Shown here: positions 1 to 8,802 of the stretch, in pieces
Position numbering within the stretch: the first letter of the stretch is position 1
Layout of the letters: each line of letters begins with the position of its first letter
Source: DATAUD01 sp035511075
Lineage (GTDB): Bacteria; Verrucomicrobiota; Verrucomicrobiia; Limisphaerales; Palsa-1400
Direction of reading: 5' to 3'
DNA: 64,000 bases
Assembly: GCA_035511075.1 (NCBI GenBank)
Contig: DATKFW010000015.1
Location: 1 to 64,000, forward strand
Translations under genes and position numbers: made by a program
Notes under the pieces: model-generated
Databases searched by the model: none
Told to the model about the DNA's origin: nothing
The model's input: the letters and a program-made list of their open reading frames with translations, nothing else

Positions 1-207
1 ATTCGTTGTTAACGAAGCCTCGTCATCAATTCGTCGAAATCCCCCATCGAGGCAAATACCGGGCAACAACTTGACAAGCCACATCCATGAACCCACCCGC
101 CTTAACTAAGCGCCATTCGTGTCAGTCCTAACTTTTGACACAATCTGTGCATTTGTCATTTTTTCGTTTCGCGCACAAGAGATTGGAGACATGGGTCCAG
201 GCGTTCG

Positions 208-444
208 TCACCATTCGCCGCGCGCGTAAGAAATCACCGTTTCGCTCTCAGCGGCCACCTTTTCCCCGTAAATGCGTCTGAGCCGCGCGCCAAAATCAGG
301 CCAGTTGCCGGAACCGGACAGGCAATGGCCATCGCCTTCCGCCGGAATGGTCGGCGTCTCCAATTCTCGAAAGAGACGCGTAAACGCCTCCCGCTCTCCA
401 GCGGGCAGCGCCTTCAATTGCTCAATCAGTTCGGACGCACTCAT
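208..444 (-). CDS. Small antitoxin-like protein, orphan
   Basis: A 78-residue protein opening MSASELIEQLKALPAGERE and ending with WPDFGARLRRIYGEKV. The helical 'EQLKALPAGEREAF' start and the C-terminal 'DF-AR-RRIYG-KV' segment resemble small antitoxins that precede PIN-type toxins in Verrucomicrobia and Planctomycetes; this is recognition by pattern only. The frame is open 15 codons further upstream, but the ATG at 444 gives the family-like start. No toxin follows: the about 200 bases downstream on this strand (1-207) hold no PIN-like reading frame, so it is an orphan or the remnant of a module. Bases 1-207 contain no other gene I can support. Confidence 0.5.
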   Translation of the reverse strand: MSASELIEQLKALPAGEREAFTRLFRELETPTIPAEGDGHCLSGSGNWPDFGARLRRIYGEKVAAESETVISYARGEW

Positions 445-650
445 CTGCCATAACCATAATGTGTAACGGCGTAAACAGTCAAGAAACACCCCACGTTCCG
501 AACGACGCCCCGCGGCGGCGCTTTTCTCTTGTCATCAATTGCCTGATAGTTTACAAGAGTTGGCGAACGATTGACCGCGCTGAAAACCATAAACCATAGG
601 TGCCAGTGCTGGATTGGATTCGTCAAAAAAAATCAACTAACTCCGAAAAA

Positions 651-3428
651 ATGAAACTTTTCTCCCTCTGGGTCACCGCCTGCCTCGGTCTGGCATTGCA
701 GAGCGCCGATGCCGCGCCTTACCGCCTCGTCCACGCTTTTCGAGGCGGCAAGAGTGATGGCCGCACGCCAACTTACGAGGCTTCCCTGACGCCGGCAGGC
801 CCCTATCTTTATGGCATGACCCAGGATGGAGGCCAGTACAACAACGGCGTCCTCTTTCAGATCAAAACGGACGCCACGCCCATCAAAATCGTTCATGCGT
901 TTAACGGATGGGCCGTGCTAAACATGACAGGTTCCAAAGAGGACGGCGCACTCCCCTGCGGGACGCCGGTATTGGACGGCTCCACCCTTTACGGCATGAC
1001 CCAGGAGGGCGGCAGCAACGGGTTTGAGTATGGCGAGGGCACCGTATTTTCCGTGAACACCAATGGGGGCGGATTTCAAGTCCTTCACAGTTTCGGCGCT
1101 CTTAACGACGGCTATAATCCGCGCGGTTCCCTCATCCTTTCCGGCTCGACTCTTTATGGCATGACGGAGGCGGGCGGCACCAACGGCATTAGTGAAGGCA
1201 TCATTTTTTCGATTGGGACAGACGGCAGCGGTTATCAGATCCTGCACAGCTTCATTTCCGAGGGCGGAGCTCCGCAAGGCTCTCTGACGTTGTGGGACGG
1301 GACACTGTTTGGGATGACGGCTGGCGAGATATTCCTGCTCAACACCAATGGAAGCGGCTACCTGCCGGTGCATGTATTTGCCGGCGCCCCCTACGACGGG
1401 GCAAACGCTTCTGGTTCGCTCGTCCGGGAGGGTGCGTACCTTTACGGCATGACGTCGGGCGGAGGAGCAAACAGCGTGGGGACGGTGTTTCAATTATACC
1501 TCATCGGCAGTCGTTTCCAGATTCTGCACAGTTTTGCCCTCGATGAGGCATATCAACCTTTCGGCGATCTGACGCTTTCAGGCTCGACGCTTTACGGCAT
1601 GACGTACGGCGGTGTCACCAACTTTCACGGCGGCTTTGGCGGAAGCGGGGCGGTTTTCCAAATCGACACCAACGGGAGTGGCTATCAAGTAATGCATACT
1701 TTTCAATTTCCAAGCCCTGCCAGCGACGGCAGCCTGCCTTACGGTACGCCCATCGTGCTCGGGTCCGAACTCTACGGAATGACCTCTCTTGGAGGTTCCG
1801 AGGGGCTGCCCCTCGGCTCGACGGACGGCGGTTGCATCTTTTCGCTGACCATTACCCCTGGCTCCAGCTCCGGCGGTGGTGTCGCCCCGACGATCACCAC
1901 CACCAGTCCGTTGCCCAACGGGAAGGTGGGCGTTGCATATCATCAGCAACTGGCGGCCAGCGGCGGAACGACGCCGTACACCTGGGCAGTCAGCGCCGGC
2001 CATCTGCCGCCCGGGGTGACCTTGAGCGCCGGCGGCGTCCTCGGGGGAAAACCGACCGCAGGCAAGGCCGCCGCCTTTTCTATCAAGGTCACCGGCCACG
2101 ACAAACTTTCCTCCACGCAGGCCTTCGACCTCACAATCGAAGTCGATCCGACTCTCACCGTCAGCGCTCCGAAATCCGGGCTGAGAGTGACGAGTCCAAC
2201 CTTGACCGTCAGCGGCACGGCCAGTGACGCCGTGGGCGGAGTGGGCGCAGTGTATTTCCAATTGAACGGCGGAGCGTGGACCAAGGCGCAGACCGCCAAC
2301 GGCTTCGTCAATTGGAATTATCCAGGTCTTCCCCTTGCGGCGGACGCAAATGTTTTCAGCGCCTATGCCGTTGACACCTTCGGCAATTACTCCAAGACCA
2401 ACACCGTTAAGTTTGAATATTTTGTCACCGGCCCATTAATCGTCAAAACCACTGGCGGCGGCAGCTTCATGCCAAACGACAATGGAAAGAACTTTCAAAT
2501 CGGGGCAAACTTTTCCATTACTGCCAAGCCCGCGCGAGGCTTTGACTTCGTGGATTGGACGAATGGCCTTGGCGAGGTCCTCACCAACAAGACGGCGTTG
2601 AAGTTCGTGATGGAGTCAAACCTGACTCTCGTCGCCAATTTCGCGGCCGTGCCCGAATCGGCGCTGGCCCATGACCCGGACCGCCCAGTCGCAAGGCCGG
2701 ACAAAATTGCGACGAAACCGTTCCTGGACGGATCGGGGATTTACTATGGCTTATTTGCCCAGTCCGAGGGCGCCCGCCAAAACGCCAATTCCGGCGCGAT
2801 CCGGCTCGCTCTTACCGAGTCCGGTTCGTTTACCGGCAAGCTGCTCGTCGGCCCCGACACGCTTGCCTTCAGCGGCAGCTTCGACCCTTCGGGCGCGACG
2901 CGGATTCTCCTGGCGCGGAAACAGAATGATTGGACAGTCACGCTGCAACTGGATCCCGCCGGTCAAGCACTTACGGGCGAGGTAACCGACGGCGCGTTTG
3001 TCGCGCAGGTCAAGGCGTATCGAAACGCATTCAGTTCCAGTAATCCCGCGAAAAACTACCAAGGGACATACCGGGTCACTATCCCTGCTACGAACGATGC
3101 GCCGTTGGCGGCGCTTGGCTTTGAATCCGTCACGGTGGATTCACTGGGGAACGTCACCTTTGGCGGCACCCTGCTCGACGGGACGATGGTGAGCCAAACG
3201 AGCTTGGTATCGCGCGATGGCTATTGGCCGCTTTATCTTCAACTTTACGGGGGAAACGGTTCGTTCTGGGCCTGGAGCCAGTTTACCAACGGGACGGTCC
3301 ATTCGTTGCCGAAGTCGGCCAGTTGGATCAGCAGAATGAACAGCACCCAGGCGTCGGCGGACCCGGCAGCGATCACAGACAGAGCCGTTCAGATCATCGG
3401 CTCCAGCCGCGACGCGGGGAACCAGTAG
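651..3428 (+). CDS. Secreted GloVer tandem-repeat protein with Ig-like and InlB-like domains
   Basis: A 925-residue exported protein. The ATG at 651 was preferred to an in-frame ATG at 600 because it directly opens a signal peptide (MKLFSLWVTACLGLALQSADA). Residues about 25-405 hold GloVer-type repeats of about 50-65 residues, each with a 'LYGMT..GG' core and a 'GTVF..NT.G..F.VLHSF' strand, expected to form a propeller-like fold. A putative-Ig (He_PIG) domain follows at about 408-500, then a second Ig-like domain (503-590) and an InlB B-repeat-like segment (about 595-667, 'GFDFVDWTNG'). The last 230 residues form a beta-rich domain often seen at the C-terminus of verrucomicrobial exoproteins. 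Substrate and role are unknown; adhesion or carbohydrate contact is a guess. No partner gene is linked. Confidence 0.85.
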   Translation: MKLFSLWVTACLGLALQSADAAPYRLVHAFRGGKSDGRTPTYEASLTPAGPYLYGMTQDGGQYNNGVLFQIKTDATPIKIVHAFNGWAVLNMTGSKEDGALPCGTPVLDGSTLYGMTQEGGSNGFEYGEGTVFSVNTNGGGFQVLHSFGALNDGYNPRGSLILSGSTLYGMTEAGGTNGISEGIIFSIGTDGSGYQILHSFISEGGAPQGSLTLWDGTLFGMTAGEIFLLNTNGSGYLPVHVFAGAPYDGANASGSLVREGAYLYGMTSGGGANSVGTVFQLYLIGSRFQILHSFALDEAYQPFGDLTLSGSTLYGMTYGGVTNFHGGFGGSGAVFQIDTNGSGYQVMHTFQFPSPASDGSLPYGTPIVLGSELYGMTSLGGSEGLPLGSTDGGCIFSLTITPGSSSGGGVAPTITTTSPLPNGKVGVAYHQQLAASGGTTPYTWAVSAGHLPPGVTLSAGGVLGGKPTAGKAAAFSIKVTGHDKLSSTQAFDLTIEVDPTLTVSAPKSGLRVTSPTLTVSGTASDAVGGVGAVYFQLNGGAWTKAQTANGFVNWNYPGLPLAADANVFSAYAVDTFGNYSKTNTVKFEYFVTGPLIVKTTGGGSFMPNDNGKNFQIGANFSITAKPARGFDFVDWTNGLGEVLTNKTALKFVMESNLTLVANFAAVPESALAHDPDRPVARPDKIATKPFLDGSGIYYGLFAQSEGARQNANSGAIRLALTESGSFTGKLLVGPDTLAFSGSFDPSGATRILLARKQNDWTVTLQLDPAGQALTGEVTDGAFVAQVKAYRNAFSSSNPAKNYQGTYRVTIPATNDAPLAALGFESVTVDSLGNVTFGGTLLDGTMVSQTSLVSRDGYWPLYLQLYGGNGSFWAWSQFTNGTVHSLPKSASWISRMNSTQASADPAAITDRAVQIIGSSRDAGNQ

Positions 3429-3488
3429 TAGCTTCTGGTGTCCTCACCCCGTCTTGACACGACTTGGTGCTAACCTCATTGTTTCTTC

Positions 3489-6335
3489 ATGAGCAAGACT
3501 CACAATTTGTTCGAGACTCTGAAGGAATTTGACATTGGCAACGGGAAAAAAGGCTCGCTTTATTCGTTGCCTGCCCTCGAAAAAGCCGGCGTCGGCCCCA
3601 TTTCAAAGCTGCCGGTCTCCATTCGCATCGTCCTGGAATCGATACTGCGCAATTTCGACGGCAAAAAGGTCGCCGAATCCAACGTCAGGGAACTGGCCCA
3701 ATGGCAACCCAACGCGCCGCGCACGCAGGAAATCCCGTTCATTGTCGCGCGAATTGTTTTGCAGGATTTTACCGGCGTTCCGTTGCTGGTCGATTTGGCG
3801 GCGATGCGCTCGGCGGCGGTGAAGCTGGGCAGGAATCCAAAAATCATCGAGCCGTTGGTGCCGGTCGATTTGGTGGTGGACCATTCCGTGCAGGTCGATT
3901 TCGCAGGCACGCCCGATTCGATGGCACGGAACCTCGACCTTGAATTCCAGCGCAATCGCGAGCGCTACCAGTTTCTAAAATGGGGCATGCAAGCCTTCGA
4001 TACTTTCAAGGTTGTCCCGCCGGGAATCGGCATCGTCCATCAGGTCAATTTGGAATACCTCGCCAAGGGCGTTCTGTCTTCGCCGTCCTCTCTCTATTAT
4101 CCCGATACACTTGTCGGAACCGATTCGCACACCACGATGATCAACGGTCTGGGAATCGTCGGCTGGGGCGTCGGCGGCATCGAAGCGGAAGCGGGGATGC
4201 TCGGCCAGCCGGTTTATTTCCTGACGCCGGACGTTGTGGGAGTTCATTTGACAGGCTCGCTCAAACCGGGGACGACGGCGACGGACCTGGCGCTGACGGT
4301 CACACAAATGCTTCGCAAAGCCAAGGTGGTGGGCAAGTTTGTCGAGTTTTACGGACCGGGCGCCGAGGCGCTTGCGGTCGTGGACCGGGCGACCATTGCC
4401 AACATGGCCCCCGAGTACGGCGCGACGATGGGCTTTTTCCCCATCGACGGGGAATGCGTGGATTACCTGCGCAAGACTGGACGCAGCGAGGAGCATTGCA
4501 GGGTCTACGAGAATTATTTCCGCGCGCAGGGACTCTTCGGAATGCCGCGGAAGGGCGAAATTGCATATTCCACCGAGCTGGAATTGGACTTGGCGAGCGT
4601 GGTGCCAAGCGTGGCAGGCCCAAAGCGGCCGCAGGACCGGATCGAATTGAACCAACTCAAGCAGGAATTTATCAAGGCATTTTCCAGGCCTGTGACTGAA
4701 AACGGATTTGGAAAGGACGCATCGGATTTGGGCCGGGCTTTCCCAGTCAGTCACGACGGCGGTCCCGAACAAAGCGGAGGCAGCCAGGAGCCGGTCTCGC
4801 GCGAACGTTCCCTCCGGCAGAACACCAACCCATTAACCGAATGGGAGATGGCCAACAACCGCCCCACTGAGGCGCCCACGCAAGTAGCGGGGGGCGGCCC
4901 GAATGGCGAGCTTCATCATGGCGACGTGCTCATTGCCGCGATCACCAGTTGCACCAACACCAGCAACCCGTCGGTCATGCTGGCGGCGGGATTGCTGGCG
5001 AAAAAGGCAGTCGAGGCCGGCCTCCGGCTCAATCCCCTCGTCAAATCGTCCCTGGCCCCGGGTTCGCGAGTGGTCAGCGACTATTTAAACAAGGCCGGTT
5101 TGCAAATTTATCTTGACAGGCTGGGGTTCAACCTCGTCGGCTACGGATGCACGACCTGCATCGGCAATTCGGGCCCGCTGCCGGCGCCGGTGGAGGACGC
5201 GGTGACCAGAAACGACGTGATCGCGGCGGCGGTGCTGTCGGGAAACCGGAATTTCGAGGCGCGCGTGCATCAAAACATCAAGGCCAATTTTCTGATGTCG
5301 CCGCCGCTGGTGGTGGCGTTTGCGCTGGCGGGCAGGGTGACAATAGACTTGACAAAAGAGCCGATTGGCCGGTCCGGGGGACGGGAGATTTACCTCAAGG
5401 ACCTCTGGCCGGCCCAGCACGAAGTCCGCGCCGCGATGGAGGCGGCCCTGAAACCGGAGGTCTTCAGGGAATTGTACCGCGATTTTGTCGCCCAAAATCC
5501 GAAGTGGAACGAAATACCGGGCAGTGTGGGGCAGGTTTACGAGTGGGACACGCGCAGCACTTACATCCAGGAGCCCCCCTTCTTCGAGAATTTCAGTCTG
5601 CAGCCCGGTCGCGTCGCCGAGATCAGGGGCGCGCGGCCGCTGGGCATTTTCGGCGACAGCGTCACCACCGATCACATCTCGCCGGCAGGGAGCATCAAGA
5701 AGACTTCGCCCGCAGGGCGGTATTTGATGGAGTGCGGCGTTAATTTTGTTGACTTCAACAGTTACGGCTCGCGCCGCGGCAACGACCGCGTCATGACGCG
5801 CGGCACATTCGCCAACGTCCGCATCAAGAACCTGATGGCGCCCGGCACCGAGGGCGGGGTCACGAAATTTCAGCCGGGCGGTGAGCCGATGAGCATTTTC
5901 GACGCATCAGTGCAATACGCGCGCGCGGGAACCCCGCTGATTGTGTTGGCGGGACAGGAATACGGCACGGGCAGTTCGCGCGATTGGGCGGCCAAGGGAA
6001 CGCGCCTGCTGGGGGTCAAAGCGGTGGCGGCTCAGAGCTTCGAACGGATTCACCGCTCCAATCTTGTGGGCATGGGCGTGCTCCCGCTGCAATTCAAGGA
6101 AGGAACGTCCGCCCAAACGCTCAAACTCGACGGCACAGAAATCTACGACGTTCTGGGACTCACCGAGCAACTCAAGCCGCAGCAGGACCTCATCCTTCGC
6201 GTCACGCGGGCCACCGGCCAATCCGAAAACATCCCGGTGACCTGCCGCATCGATACGCCCATTGAGATAGATTATTACCAGCATGGCGGGATTTTGCCGT
6301 TCGTCCTGCGTCAACTGGCCACTGCCGGTGTGTGA
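3489..6335 (+). CDS. acnA: Aconitate hydratase A
   Basis: Converts citrate to isocitrate through cis-aconitate in the TCA cycle, in the cytoplasm. The three [4Fe-4S] ligands are visible as C488 (SCTNTSNPSVM) and C554/C557 (GCTTCIGNSGP), with the same 66- and 3-residue spacing as E. coli AcnA. The C-terminal swivel domain is intact (GDSVTTDHISPAG; GQEYGTGSSRDWAAKGT). At 948 residues it is about 55 longer than E. coli AcnA; the excess lies just before C488, at residues about 411-475, and is Gly/Ser/Arg/Gln/Asn-rich, unlike the rest of the protein. The gene stands alone, 60 bp after the GloVer gene. The active site appears complete. Confidence 0.97.
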   Translation: MSKTHNLFETLKEFDIGNGKKGSLYSLPALEKAGVGPISKLPVSIRIVLESILRNFDGKKVAESNVRELAQWQPNAPRTQEIPFIVARIVLQDFTGVPLLVDLAAMRSAAVKLGRNPKIIEPLVPVDLVVDHSVQVDFAGTPDSMARNLDLEFQRNRERYQFLKWGMQAFDTFKVVPPGIGIVHQVNLEYLAKGVLSSPSSLYYPDTLVGTDSHTTMINGLGIVGWGVGGIEAEAGMLGQPVYFLTPDVVGVHLTGSLKPGTTATDLALTVTQMLRKAKVVGKFVEFYGPGAEALAVVDRATIANMAPEYGATMGFFPIDGECVDYLRKTGRSEEHCRVYENYFRAQGLFGMPRKGEIAYSTELELDLASVVPSVAGPKRPQDRIELNQLKQEFIKAFSRPVTENGFGKDASDLGRAFPVSHDGGPEQSGGSQEPVSRERSLRQNTNPLTEWEMANNRPTEAPTQVAGGGPNGELHHGDVLIAAITSCTNTSNPSVMLAAGLLAKKAVEAGLRLNPLVKSSLAPGSRVVSDYLNKAGLQIYLDRLGFNLVGYGCTTCIGNSGPLPAPVEDAVTRNDVIAAAVLSGNRNFEARVHQNIKANFLMSPPLVVAFALAGRVTIDLTKEPIGRSGGREIYLKDLWPAQHEVRAAMEAALKPEVFRELYRDFVAQNPKWNEIPGSVGQVYEWDTRSTYIQEPPFFENFSLQPGRVAEIRGARPLGIFGDSVTTDHISPAGSIKKTSPAGRYLMECGVNFVDFNSYGSRRGNDRVMTRGTFANVRIKNLMAPGTEGGVTKFQPGGEPMSIFDASVQYARAGTPLIVLAGQEYGTGSSRDWAAKGTRLLGVKAVAAQSFERIHRSNLVGMGVLPLQFKEGTSAQTLKLDGTEIYDVLGLTEQLKPQQDLILRVTRATGQSENIPVTCRIDTPIEIDYYQHGGILPFVLRQLATAGV

Positions 6336-6402
6336 GTGAAACAGCGTCGTCGAGGCGCAACTTTATATTGCCGTTTTTGCGCCAATTTGGTAGGTTTGGT
6401 TC

Positions 6403-6960
6403 GTGGCTGCGGCACTTGAAGAACAGGCCAAACGTTGGACCTACGAGGAGTACTGTAAACTCGAGGACGACCAACGTCATGAAGTGATCGACGCTACTCT
6501 CGTTATGGCGCCCGCTCCCGACATCTGGCACCAGGACTGGCTTAATAAGCTAAACGTTTTAATCACCCTCTATGTCAGGAAGAAGAATTTGGGCCGCCTC
6601 TTCATTGCGCCCGTGGACGTGGTTCTGGACGATCAGAATATTGTCCAGCCCGACTTGGTTTTCGTGGCTGCCAAGAATTTTGACATCATTGAACGGCGCG
6701 CGATTTTTGGAACGCCGGATTTGCTCGTGGAACTCATCTCCCCATCCAGCGTCCACCGCGACCGTTACACCAAGATGAAGCTTTACGCGCGCTTCGGAGT
6801 GAAGGAGTACTGGATCGGCGACCCGGCCAACCGCTCGCTGGAAATTCTCACATTGTCGGGCGGCCGCTATGAACTCCGCTGTTCAGCCGACGAAAAGGGG
6901 AAGCTAAGTTCGCTGGTCCTGACGGGGTTGAAGTTTGACCTGGCCGAGACGGAGGGGTAG
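6403..6960 (+). CDS. Uma2 family protein (DUF820, PD-(D/E)XK nuclease fold)
   Basis: 185 residues beginning at a GTG (MAAALEEQAKRWTYEEYCKL). The nuclease-fold signature of the family is present: 'QPDLVFV' followed by 'PDLLVELISPSS' and 'KMKLYARFGVKEYWIGDP', giving the D...E.K arrangement of PD-(D/E)XK enzymes. Such genes are frequent in cyanobacteria and PVC bacteria, often in many copies; their biological role is not settled and a defence or mobile-element link is only suspected. It lies 67 bp after acnA and converges with the Gfo/Idh gene, with 12 bp between the stops. Confidence 0.88.
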   Translation: MAAALEEQAKRWTYEEYCKLEDDQRHEVIDATLVMAPAPDIWHQDWLNKLNVLITLYVRKKNLGRLFIAPVDVVLDDQNIVQPDLVFVAAKNFDIIERRAIFGTPDLLVELISPSSVHRDRYTKMKLYARFGVKEYWIGDPANRSLEILTLSGGRYELRCSADEKGKLSSLVLTGLKFDLAETEG

Positions 6961-6972
6961 ACTGCGGATGAT

Positions 6973-8142
6973 TCAGGCCACATCAACCCACCCGTTGCGC
7001 TCGTTGCTTTTCATGATTGCTTCGCAGACGGCGACTTCCTGGTGGCCGTCTTCGGCGGTGGCGTGCAATGGCGCGTCCTTCGAGCCGGAAGCGATCCGCC
7101 CGTAAACCGAGCGGAAGAGCATCTTGAACGTGTCGGGAAAACCCTCCACGTGGCCCGGAGGATAATCCATGAATCCCGCCGCGCCGTCCCCAAAAGCGGG
7201 CGTCGCGCGCAGGGCGGTTTGGTTTGCGGTGTCGCGATTTCCGAAGTAGAGCTTTTCCGGTTCCTCCGAGCACCACCAGGCGGATTTCTGCGAGCCGTAA
7301 ATTTCGATGCGGAGGCAGTTCTTGCGCCCCGCCGCCACCTGTGAGACCGCAAGGTTTCCATGCGCGCCATTGGTGAATCGGAGCAGCACACTGGCGAAAT
7401 CCTCGGTCTTGACCTCGTAAGTGGCGTACTTCATGGCGGTATCGGCCTTTGAGAAGGTTTGCACTTCGCCCAGCGGACGTTTCCGGGTCTTGTGGAATGT
7501 TGCCAGGTTGGCCAACACCGCGCCGATTTTGGCCCCAAGAATGAACGTGGCCGTATCCATCCAATGGGTGCCGATGTCCGCCACGGCGCGCAGCTTGCCG
7601 CCTTCCGCCGGCAGGAGGCGCCAATTATAATCCGTTTCCTTGTACAGCCAGTCTTGCATGTAGGAACCGTTGACGTGGATGATTTCTCCCAATTCCCCGT
7701 CCGCGACCAACTTGCGCATTTGCAGGACCGCCGGGTAGAAGCGAACGTTATAGTTGACCGCAAAGACGGTCCCGGTGGTTTTGGCCAGTTTGACGATTTG
7801 AGCCGTCTCGCCGGTGTCCATTGCCAGCGGCTTTTCACAAATGCAATGTTTGCCGGCTTCCAGTGCGGCAACGGACATTTCGCGATGAAAACGGTTTGGC
7901 ACCGTTATATGAACGACATCGACATCCGGCGATTTGAGGAGTTTGCGGTAGTCGCTGAATGCCTGCGGAATGGCGTGTTTGGCGGCCATCGTTTCCGCAA
8001 GGGCGGGAACGTCGCACAAAGCCACCACCTGAACTCCCAGTCGCCGCAAAGCTTCTATATGAACCGGACCGATAAAGCCGGTCCCGATTACGCCCGCACG
8101 AAGCTGATTGATGAGTCTGGGGGAAGTCGCGCTTTTTTTCAT
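6973..8142 (-). CDS. Gfo/Idh/MocA family NAD(P)-dependent sugar dehydrogenase
   Basis: 389 residues. The N-terminal Rossmann domain carries GVIGTGFIGPVH and the C-terminal domain starts after the hallmark 'CEKPLAMD' (the Lys of EKP is the family's catalytic or structural lysine). The middle segment 'NGSYMQDWLYKETDYNWR' and 'DIGTHWMD' are typical of the large inositol/sugar dehydrogenase branch expanded in Verrucomicrobia. It probably oxidises a cyclic polyol or a sugar derivative; the substrate cannot be read from sequence. There is no signal peptide, so it is cytoplasmic. It is monocistronic and divergent from the small lipoprotein gene at 8244. Confidence 0.92.
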   Translation of the reverse strand: MKKSATSPRLINQLRAGVIGTGFIGPVHIEALRRLGVQVVALCDVPALAETMAAKHAIPQAFSDYRKLLKSPDVDVVHITVPNRFHREMSVAALEAGKHCICEKPLAMDTGETAQIVKLAKTTGTVFAVNYNVRFYPAVLQMRKLVADGELGEIIHVNGSYMQDWLYKETDYNWRLLPAEGGKLRAVADIGTHWMDTATFILGAKIGAVLANLATFHKTRKRPLGEVQTFSKADTAMKYATYEVKTEDFASVLLRFTNGAHGNLAVSQVAAGRKNCLRIEIYGSQKSAWWCSEEPEKLYFGNRDTANQTALRATPAFGDGAAGFMDYPPGHVEGFPDTFKMLFRSVYGRIASGSKDAPLHATAEDGHQEVAVCEAIMKSNERNGWVDVA

Positions 8143-8243
8143 AAGTCAATGAGCAGTGGCGAATCGGGATGAGTTTGTCAAGTTTTCGCAGGCAGCCGCA
8201 AATCCCGCTTGACACCATCGGACGCAAAAAGCAACTCTTCCTT

Positions 8244-8678
8244 ATGAAAGTTTGGCTACTGATGTTCGTTTCTTGCTGCCTTCTGACTGGATGCGCCTCT
8301 GAGAATGGCAGCCCTTCGAACGGAAACGCCGCCGGGAATGTCTCCGTGGCGTCGCAAGTGGCGGGGGATTACACGGGACAGTGGACCGCTTCCGACGGCG
8401 GGACCGGCAAATTGCGCGTTTCCTTAAAAAAACCGGCTGATGCCCCGTGGGAGGCCACGGTGGGCTTCACTTTAGAAGGGGACGAAGCGTCCACAACCAT
8501 GAAATCCGTCGAAGTAAACGGCACACACGTCTTACTGGCCTTTGGCTATGAAGTTCAGGGACGCACGGGCGCCGCGGAGATGACTGGCGAACTGGCTGGC
8601 GACCACCTGGAGGGCAGCTACAAGGTTACGATGGGCGAGGGAAATCCGGGTACTTGGATTGCGAGCCGCTCCCCATGA
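8244..8678 (+). CDS. Small lipoprotein of unknown function
   Basis: 144 residues. The ATG at 8244 was chosen over an upstream in-frame start because it opens a clear lipoprotein signal: MKVWLLMFVSCCLLTGC with lipobox LTGC. The mature part is a single beta-rich domain ('VAGDYTGQWTASDGGTGKLRVSL...') ending 'GTWIASRSP', similar in style to secreted beta-barrel or lipocalin-like domains in which each strand is amphipathic. No catalytic motif is seen. A TTGACA hexamer stands about 30 bp before the ATG, but no convincing -10 follows. Confidence 0.7.
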   Translation: MKVWLLMFVSCCLLTGCASENGSPSNGNAAGNVSVASQVAGDYTGQWTASDGGTGKLRVSLKKPADAPWEATVGFTLEGDEASTTMKSVEVNGTHVLLAFGYEVQGRTGAAEMTGELAGDHLEGSYKVTMGEGNPGTWIASRSP

Positions 8679-8802
8679 TGAGCACGGCGGCCCGTGAAAC
8701 CGCTACTGCTTGCCACTTTCTTCACGGCGTCACCTACGACGCTTTCGCGCGGCCGCGGAATGCCTGCGGCCTCTGATTTGACAAAGCGGAGCAACGAATA
8801 AC

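Noticed and set aside
9..100. Possible C-terminal codons on the minus strand at the left edge (ending with a TAA at 9-11).
   Set aside because: Too short, with competing frames and no recognisable family; not supportable as a gene.
3454..3482. TTGACA followed after 17 bases by CATTGT, considered as a sigma-70 promoter for acnA.
   Set aside because: The -10 match is only 3 of 6 and would lie six bases before the start codon; too weak to list.
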